From contig MHHD01000073.1 in the NCBI GenBank assembly GCA_001805895.1, positions 1 through 11,539 of the forward strand: a stretch of DNA of 11,539 nucleotides, written 5' to 3'. The notes beneath the pieces are model-generated. The model ran no database searches and had not been told where the DNA came from. It saw only the letters and a program-made list of their open reading frames with translations. A program made the position numbers and the translations under genes. Source of the stretch: Omnitrophica WOR_2 bacterium RIFCSPLOWO2_12_FULL_51_8 (GTDB taxonomy: Bacteria; Omnitrophota; Gorgyraeia; Gygaellales; Profunditerraquicolaceae). Positions 7,681-11,539 of this stretch are shown one piece after another. Numbering within the stretch: the stretch's first letter is position 1; the number at the start of each line of letters is the position of its first letter.

Positions 7681-9186
7681 ATGCCGGAAAACTACCCTAA
7701 TACGATTGCGGTTACGGTTGACAAAAGCCATATTGTCACTATCGGCGAGCGGCTCTACAGCGAATCCGTAGAATTAGTGCGCGAGCTGATAAACAATGCT
7801 TATGACGCCGATGCCAGCGAAGTAAGGCTTACTGTCGCTGAGGACCAGATTATTGTGGAGGATAACGGCTCAGGCATGGACATAGACGGCCTGCGCCAGT
7901 ATTTTAATATCGGCTCCACCGCCAAGCGGGAAAATCCTCTTTCTCCGAAATTTAAGAGGCAGCGTATTGGCGAGTTCGGCATCGGAAAGTTCGCTTCGCT
8001 TTCTGCCTGCGCGCGTTTTGAAGTCTGGACAAAAAAAGGGGAATTTCAGGCGCGGGTTATTTTTGACAAGAAGGAATGGGAAGATTCCGGGGACAGATGG
8101 CCCCTGCCGTTTGAAATTGAGGAGCCGGCACAGCGCTTCAGAGACGGCACAAAGGTTACCCTCTTCGGCCTGAATAAAAAATTTGACCTTGCGGATATTG
8201 AGAGGCGGATTATTGAGGCAGTGCCGATTAAAGCGGATAATTTTTCGGTCTATATCAACGCGCGCAAGGTAAATCCCCGTATGGCCGTCGGCCACAGAAT
8301 TCCTTTCCTGGAGGGCACTGAATACGGTATTATTCACGGCGAGATTGTGATTGCGCCGGCTGCAGAGCAGGATATTTCCGAAGCCGGGATAGAATGTAAA
8401 GTAAAACAGGTAACCGTAACCCGCGACTTTTTCGGCCTGGAGAAATGGGTAGCCGACATTGCCCGTATCCGCGGAGAGGTGAATGCGGATTTTCTCTCCG
8501 TAACCAGCGACCGCAGCGGTTTTGTCAAAGATACGCCGCAGTACGGGAAATTCCTGGAAGTGATGCGGCAGATAGTAGAGCGCGCCAAGCCGATTTTAGA
8601 TGAACTGGCGGACCGCAAAGAGAATAGACGTATCCGCCGATCGCTAAGCGAGGTTTTGGAAAAAGTGCGCACTGCCCTGACGTTAAATCCGGATTACTGC
8701 CCGGAAGGCTGGCTGCCGGTGGGGGACGCGCAGTCGGATACAGGGCAGCCAGGTTATGTCTCTGTCCAGAAAGACGCCGCAGACAGCGATGAGGCAGCGG
8801 GGGCCGGCGGGGAGAAAGAGCCAAAGCCGCAAAGGAAGCGTCGCAGGAAACCGGCGGTAAAGCGCTTGAGCACCACCGCGGTGATAAAGAAATTAAAAAT
8901 GGGCCAGCAGGGAGTAAGCTGCTGCGTTGACCATTTAGGCCCGGAGGAGCCGGAATGCATCAGCGAAGGCAGTATAATTTATATCAACCGCGACCATCCG
9001 CTTTATCAAAAGGAGGCGCAGAAGAAAGACACCTATATCCTGCATATCGCGCGCTTGCTTACGCAGGAGATCTGCCTAATGAAAGACCCGCGCAACCCCC
9101 GTCAGGCCTTCGCGCGCCAAAGTAAACTCCTTAAAGACGCGCTGGTGGAGCAGGGGACCGTTGGCCAGCCGGTTAGCCGAAAGTAA
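7681..9186 (+). CDS. GHKL/Hsp90-like ATPase, MORC/MutL-type domain protein
   Basis: 501 residues with an N-terminal GHKL ATP-binding domain. Motif N is ELVRELINNAYDADA (31-45, E35 the likely general base). G1 is DNGSGM (61-66), and the lid and G2 region is RIGEFGIGKFASL (95-107). A following segment (about 180-285) ends in DFLSVTSDRSGF, which looks like an S5-type transducer with a basic residue reaching the ATP site. A strongly basic stretch (379-394, PKPQRKRRRK core) could bind nucleic acid or act as a linker. The C-terminal part (about 430-501, INRDHPLYQKEAQKKD...) is helical. This layout resembles prokaryotic MORC-like or Hsp90-like ATPases rather than MutL, HtpG or a histidine kinase. 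The substrate is unknown. It starts 21 bp after purA with only a weak site (AGGCTAGG), so it is probably co-transcribed. It is the last gene before the composition change. Confidence 0.8.
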   Translation: MPENYPNTIAVTVDKSHIVTIGERLYSESVELVRELINNAYDADASEVRLTVAEDQIIVEDNGSGMDIDGLRQYFNIGSTAKRENPLSPKFKRQRIGEFGIGKFASLSACARFEVWTKKGEFQARVIFDKKEWEDSGDRWPLPFEIEEPAQRFRDGTKVTLFGLNKKFDLADIERRIIEAVPIKADNFSVYINARKVNPRMAVGHRIPFLEGTEYGIIHGEIVIAPAAEQDISEAGIECKVKQVTVTRDFFGLEKWVADIARIRGEVNADFLSVTSDRSGFVKDTPQYGKFLEVMRQIVERAKPILDELADRKENRRIRRSLSEVLEKVRTALTLNPDYCPEGWLPVGDAQSDTGQPGYVSVQKDAADSDEAAGAGGEKEPKPQRKRRRKPAVKRLSTTAVIKKLKMGQQGVSCCVDHLGPEEPECISEGSIIYINRDHPLYQKEAQKKDTYILHIARLLTQEICLMKDPRNPRQAFARQSKLLKDALVEQGTVGQPVSRK

Positions 9187-9216
9187 TTGACAAGCTCAAT
9201 TTTTTATGGTAAGAAT
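9187..9216 (+). promoter_or_regulatory. Possible sigma-70 promoter
   Basis: A perfect TTGACA (9187-9192) directly follows the ATPase stop codon. An 18-bp spacer leads to AAGAAT (9211-9216), which matches four of six bases of TATAAT. It would fire toward the terminator at 9338 and the AT-rich genes beyond. The -10 is weak and chance occurrence is possible. Confidence 0.25.
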
Positions 9217-9249
9217 TATACAACGATTGGGCAAAGTGGTATGTTTGAA

Positions 9250-9268
9250 GGGGGAACTGCCACGTAAA
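9250..9268 (+). repeat. Degenerate GGGGACTGTCCC-like element
   Basis: GGGGGAACTGCCACGTAAA resembles the copy at 6360 (GGGGACTGTCCCACCTAAA), also preceded by GAA, but its inverted repeat is broken. It is probably an eroded third copy of the same family. Confidence 0.4.
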
Positions 9269-9295
9269 AATAATTTCCCGCCACTCGTTTATTGT

Positions 9296-9315
9296 AAGGG
9301 CGGGATCCCGCCCTT
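9296..9315. repeat. Perfect 20-bp GC-rich palindrome
   Basis: AAGGGCGGGATCCCGCCCTT is a perfect inverted repeat with no spacer. It lies between the last GC-rich gene and the AT-rich block. As RNA it could fold, but no T-tract follows, so it is not an intrinsic terminator by itself. It is more likely a dispersed REP-like palindrome. Confidence 0.7.
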
Positions 9316-9337
9316 GATACTAAGATATTAGTGCGGG

Positions 9338-9369
9338 AAAAACCTTCGCTTGAAAAGCGGAGGTTTTTT
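9338..9369 (+). terminator. Strong intrinsic terminator hairpin
   Basis: The arms 9338-9351 (AAAAACCTTCGCTT) and 9355-9368 (AAGCGGAGGTTTTT) pair over 14 positions with one G-T wobble around a GAA loop, and T6 (9364-9369) ends the second arm. The A-tract on the left makes it able to work in both directions. It closes transcription from the purA-ATPase side and lies only 11 bases before the ATG at 9381. Confidence 0.8.
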
Positions 9370-9380
9370 ATTTAAATCCT

Positions 9381-9728
9381 ATGCAAACTATAATCCTAGA
9401 AAGATCTCCGAAAAAAAGCAAGATCCTTAGCTCAAATCAGATTTTAGATTTATTAAAGGAGACTAAAACTTCTTCTGATTGGAGCTTTGAAGGCACAACT
9501 CCAAGCCAGACTTCTAAATTAACACATTGTTATCATCGCTATCCCGCGAAATTTATTCCTCAGCTAGTAGAAAAATTGATGGACGAATATCTTATTGGAT
9601 TTGGGCCGTTCTATGTTAATGATTTGTTTATGGGGAGTGGCACAACGTTAGCGTGCGCCATTGCACGAGGGTATTTTGCTAGCACTACAGGGAGGATTTA
9701 TAAATGCAGCGCAAATTCCATCTGCTAA
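9381..9728 (+). pseudogene. DNA methyltransferase, N-terminal fragment (motif I half)
   Basis: This is the front part of an N4/N6 amino-DNA methyltransferase. CYHRYPAKFIPQLVEKLMDEY (50-70) and NDLFMGSGTTLACAIARGY (80-98) are typical: the second is motif I, the S-adenosylmethionine-binding FxGSGTT. After about residue 101 (base ~9684) the family resemblance stops; the last 14 or so residues (TTGRIYKCSANSIC) read out of frame into the next gene, whose start at 9704 overlaps by 25 bp. The catalytic motif IV is absent here but appears 1.28 kb downstream at 10961. No Shine-Dalgarno precedes the ATG at 9381 and a terminator ends 11 bases upstream, so expression would be poor. The 115-residue product alone cannot be an active methyltransferase. 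The region is AT-rich, unlike the genes to its left. Confidence 0.8.
9690..9695 (+). promoter_or_regulatory. Ribosome binding site for the EVE-nuclease gene
   Basis: GGGAGG lies eight bases before the ATG at 9704, the best Shine-Dalgarno in the AT-rich region. It fixes the start of the EVE-nuclease and shows that this gene is set up for independent translation within the broken methyltransferase frame. Confidence 0.75.
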
Positions 9729-10729
9729 ATTCACCAAAATATTTTTCAATTAGTGAAAGCTATGGCCTGTTTGGGGTAAGTGAAAGAAACTTAAATCAAT
9801 TAGCCAATATTTGGAAAGGTGACATTGTATTTTACTATACGGCGCATAAAGTTGGATTGAGAACCTCTGGTTTTATTCACGGTCCTTTTGAAGTTACAAG
9901 TGAGTTGTTTTATAATGACGAAATTGTATGGACCAAAGATGACCTGCATCGCGGGAAAGACAAATATCCTCATAGAATAAAATTTGAATATTTAAAAGAG
10001 CATATTTGTTTAAATCCAATACCGATTGAAATATTTTGGGACCTAAAGGAAGAAGGTAAGATAAAAACTGTTATAGATAGCTCAGCTTTAATCGATAAGG
10101 CAGTTATAAGTCTTTTGGACGAAGAGGGAATATTACTATTGCAAGCTCTCTTACAGGAAAATCCAAAAAGTGGAAAATATTCAAATGAATATAAAGGTCG
10201 CGACTTTCGTGAAGAAAAGATAGATCTGTTACAATTTAAGGGTGACAAGATTAAAGAATTTAAAATGGAATCGTATCTCGAAGCATATTTATTAAGGAGT
10301 CCTAAAATAATTCATGAACTCGCGGGTTTTAAAGATGGAGTGAATGAGAGCTATGAATACAATATTTTAAATCAAGTGAGTACCTATATCGCTGGTGGAG
10401 CCATAGATATAGTTTGTTTATATAAAAAGAAAGTCTTAGGCATGTGGCTAACAATAAATGCTACTGTTTTTGAATTAAAAAAGGGAGTTATTGATCCGTT
10501 TTTTGTAGAGCAATTAGCAAGATACATAGAATGGACGGCTCGTTTGATACCTGGTGCTAAACATAGGATGATCAAAGGTGTTTTAATAGGCAGGGATTTT
10601 GGTGAGCAAAACGAATCTAAGAATTTATTAAGACATCGCATTAAAGATGCAGGTTCCTTATATGATATTAAGTGTTACACATACTTGGTCGAAAATCATA
10701 AATTAATATTTTATCCATTGGAGGGTTAA
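9704..10729 (+). CDS. EVE-domain / PD-(D/E)xK nuclease fusion (putative modification-dependent restriction enzyme)
   Basis: 341 residues. The N-terminal part (about 5-100) matches the EVE domain, a YTH/PUA-like fold that binds modified bases. The visible pattern is FHLLNSPKYF, FGVSER (23-28), WKGDIVFYY (37-45), GPFEVTSELFYNDEIVW (60-76) and YPHRIKFEYL. The C-terminal part (about 186-341) looks like a NucS/DUF91-type PD-(D/E)xK nuclease: E189 in MESYLEAYLL, D235 in GGAIDIVCL, E257 and K259 in VFELKKG, and a QxxxY motif at Q269/Y273 (EQLARYIEW), followed by MIKGVLIGRDFG. All catalytic positions appear intact. By analogy with other EVE-nuclease fusions it should cut DNA carrying modified bases, as a type IV-like defence enzyme. 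This is inferred from the domains. The target modification is unknown. The downstream 75-residue gene starts three bases after its stop. Confidence 0.8.
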   Translation: MQRKFHLLNSPKYFSISESYGLFGVSERNLNQLANIWKGDIVFYYTAHKVGLRTSGFIHGPFEVTSELFYNDEIVWTKDDLHRGKDKYPHRIKFEYLKEHICLNPIPIEIFWDLKEEGKIKTVIDSSALIDKAVISLLDEEGILLLQALLQENPKSGKYSNEYKGRDFREEKIDLLQFKGDKIKEFKMESYLEAYLLRSPKIIHELAGFKDGVNESYEYNILNQVSTYIAGGAIDIVCLYKKKVLGMWLTINATVFELKKGVIDPFFVEQLARYIEWTARLIPGAKHRMIKGVLIGRDFGEQNESKNLLRHRIKDAGSLYDIKCYTYLVENHKLIFYPLEG

Positions 10730-10731
10730 AA

Positions 10732-10959
10732 ATGCTTGATAGAAATGTTGTAAAAGAATTTCTAGAAGCAGCGCTTAGAGAAAGAAGAATCAAGATTCCT
10801 AATGGTATTTCCAAAATGTCGCTTACCGAAACCTTCTGTCAATTTACCGAAGATGACTATTACGAATGGATTAAAGACAACTTCAAAACCTTCTTCGACC
10901 ATGGCACGCCAGATTGGAATTGGATTAGAGAAAGGATTAGTCATTATTCAAAGATTTAA
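10732..10959 (+). CDS. Small uncharacterised protein coupled to the EVE-nuclease
   Basis: 75 residues, family not recognised. The ATG follows the nuclease stop by two bases, with GGAGGG (10720-10725) inside the end of the nuclease gene as its ribosome binding site, so the two are co-translated. The protein is soluble and rich in charged and aromatic residues: a basic N-terminal helix (VVKEFLEAALRERRIK), then TFCQFTEDDYYEWIKDNF and a tryptophan-rich PDWNWIRERISHY close. There are no membrane segments, signal peptide, zinc-binding cysteine pairs or helix-turn-helix that I can see. Its position suggests a partner, regulator or inhibitor of the nuclease. The coding character is supported by the ribosome site and the tight spacing. 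It ends exactly where the methyltransferase remnant begins. Confidence 0.7.
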   Translation: MLDRNVVKEFLEAALRERRIKIPNGISKMSLTETFCQFTEDDYYEWIKDNFKTFFDHGTPDWNWIRERISHYSKI

Positions 10960-10960
10960 G

Positions 10961-11318
10961 CCTCCATATTCAGAGTAACATTAAATACTCTGATGAATCA
11001 AGGTGTATTGGTAAGCTGTCGTGTGAAAAAGAATATTTTTTTGTTGCCTTGGATATAGTTACAAAAGAAATCCACCGGATATTAAAACCCACAAAAGCAA
11101 TGGCGTGGTTAATAGGGGATCAATGCAAACAAAAGAAATATATCCCTGTTGGTTTTAAATTATATGAAATATTAGTAAAATATTTTGAACCAATAGACTT
11201 AATTTGTATTTCAAGGCATAACCAAACTTCAAATACTCCTATTTGGCACGAAAGAGCGAGAATGTATAATTTTTATCTTAGAGGATTTAAATATTTGTTT
11301 TTAATGAAGAAGCGCTAA
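10961..11318 (+). pseudogene. DNA methyltransferase, C-terminal fragment (motif IV half), frameshifted
   Basis: Bases 10961-10975 read PPYSE, the catalytic motif IV (D/N/S-PPY) without its first residue, and then hit a stop in that frame. From 10977 the next frame continues as NIKYSDESRCIGKLSCEKEYFFVALDIVTKEIHRILKP (written here in pieces: NIKYSDES, EKEYF, DIVTKEIHRILKP), so one extra base near 10976 breaks the gene. Downstream are AWLIGDQ, KKYIPVGFKLYEILVKYFEPIDLICISRHNQ and a terminal WHERARMYNFYLRGFKYLFLMKK, all typical of N4/N6 amino-methyltransferases with motif order I then IV. A TTG at 11049 could start an 89-residue product, but it would lack motifs I and IV. It is most likely the other half of the gene whose front is at 9381. 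Confidence 0.75.
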
Positions 11319-11474
11319 TTAAAGAAAAAATGAAATTCAAGAAGGATTGAGAAGAAATATCGAGGCAATTCTTGCAGAACCGTTTGCATAATATTATGTT
11401 TAATTCTGCATAGAAAAATGAGTAGTAAATATTGGTAGAGTTTAATTCAGGATTTGAAAAAAAAGCCGGCTCCA
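11319..11474. other. Non-coding AT-rich stretch with a small protein-like remnant
   Basis: No complete gene is seen. Bases 11323-11391 read in one frame as a 22-residue tail (RKNEIQEGLRRNIEAILAEP then FA and stop) that looks protein-like, with a stop codon just before it and no start. It may be the eroded end of another gene. No terminator hairpin was found. Confidence 0.3.
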
Positions 11475-11539
11475 ATGGATAAAAAAGGCGGTAGAAAACT
11501 ATATTTAGCGACCTTTGAGTTTATCAGCGGCGAGTATGG
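11475..11539 (+). CDS. Hypothetical protein, start only (3' truncated by window end)
   Basis: Open from ATG 11475 to the end of the window, 21 codons: MDKKGGRKLYLATFEFISGE plus a tyrosine. The frame is also open upstream to 11439, so a start at TTG 11454 is possible. No clear ribosome binding site is seen. Family not recognisable from this length. Confidence 0.4.
   Translation, partial: MDKKGGRKLYLATFEFISGEY

Larger units (their letters stand above)
9685..10960 (+). other. Putative insertion/replacement segment inside a methyltransferase gene
   Basis: About 1.28 kb separates motif I from motif IV of what appears to be one methyltransferase gene. The segment carries its own ribosome binding site and two complete genes, the EVE-nuclease and a 75-residue protein. 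The right edge is sharp: the 75-residue gene stops at 10959 and PPYSE coding starts at 10961. The left edge lies around 9676-9690. No terminal inverted repeats, transposase or integrase were found; the only shared edge sequence is GATTTA (9695-9700 and 10953-10958), which is too short to mean much. Because the methyltransferase sequence between motifs I and IV is gone, this is a replacement rather than a clean insertion, unless it is an assembly join. Confidence 0.5.

Noticed and set aside
9296..9315. Intrinsic terminator at the perfect palindrome
   Set aside because: No T-tract on either side and no loop; the real terminator is at 9338-9369.
9206..9331. 41-codon frame starting MVRIIQRLG between the possible promoter and the terminator
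   Set aside because: No Shine-Dalgarno, and half of it is made of the repeat elements; chance reading is more likely.
9685..10960. Insertion sequence, intron or integron cassette
   Set aside because: No transposase, reverse transcriptase, intron-type structure, terminal repeats or attC-like site were seen at the edges.
11049..11318. Independent 89-residue gene starting at TTG 11049
   Set aside because: The methyltransferase reading continues in the same frame upstream to 10977 and no ribosome binding site precedes the TTG, so it is part of the broken gene.

Overview
The window is an 11.5-kb piece of a bacterial chromosome in two parts. Positions 1 to about 9,190 are GC-rich (by eye a little over half G+C) and carry a tightly packed, all-plus-strand housekeeping run. 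The rest is clearly AT-rich and holds what looks like acquired restriction-type DNA. A Gram-negative-type envelope is suggested by an exported thioredoxin-fold protein. The patchwork of genes, the scattered GGGAC-type palindromes and the heptameric repeat would fit an uncultured lineage such as Omnitrophota. That placement is an impression, not a result.

Housekeeping run. The 5'-truncated clpP (1-532) is followed by a class V aminotransferase (548-1684) and serA (1702-3288). These two probably give the first two steps of serine synthesis, with the aminotransferase standing in for SerC. An ATGA overlap couples serA to a 594-residue exported protein (3285-5069). This protein combines a metallophosphoesterase fold that has lost its metal ligands with a small cysteine knot, a CxxC thioredoxin-like domain and a DsbA-like domain. 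Its signal peptide is encoded by a 7-bp tandem repeat. Next is a homocitrate-synthase-type enzyme (5074-6312). A 78-bp gap with two copies of a GGGGACTGTCCC element follows, then purA (6391-7659) and a GHKL-type ATPase (7681-9186).

Boundary. The 194 bp from 9187 to 9380 hold a possible promoter, a degenerate GGGGACTGTCCC-like copy, a perfect 20-bp palindrome and a strong intrinsic terminator. This is where composition changes.

AT-rich region. The front of an amino-DNA methyltransferase (motif I, 9381 to about 9684) and its back (motif IV PPY onward, 10961-11318) are separated by about 1.28 kb. In between are an EVE-domain protein fused to a NucS-like PD-(D/E)xK nuclease (9704-10729) and a translationally coupled 75-residue protein (10732-10959). 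The catalytic middle of the methyltransferase is missing and the back half has a frameshift right after PPY. The modification-reading nuclease therefore sits inside a destroyed methyltransferase gene. A further partial gene begins at 11475 and runs off the window.

No tRNA, rRNA, CRISPR array, transposase or riboswitch was recognised.
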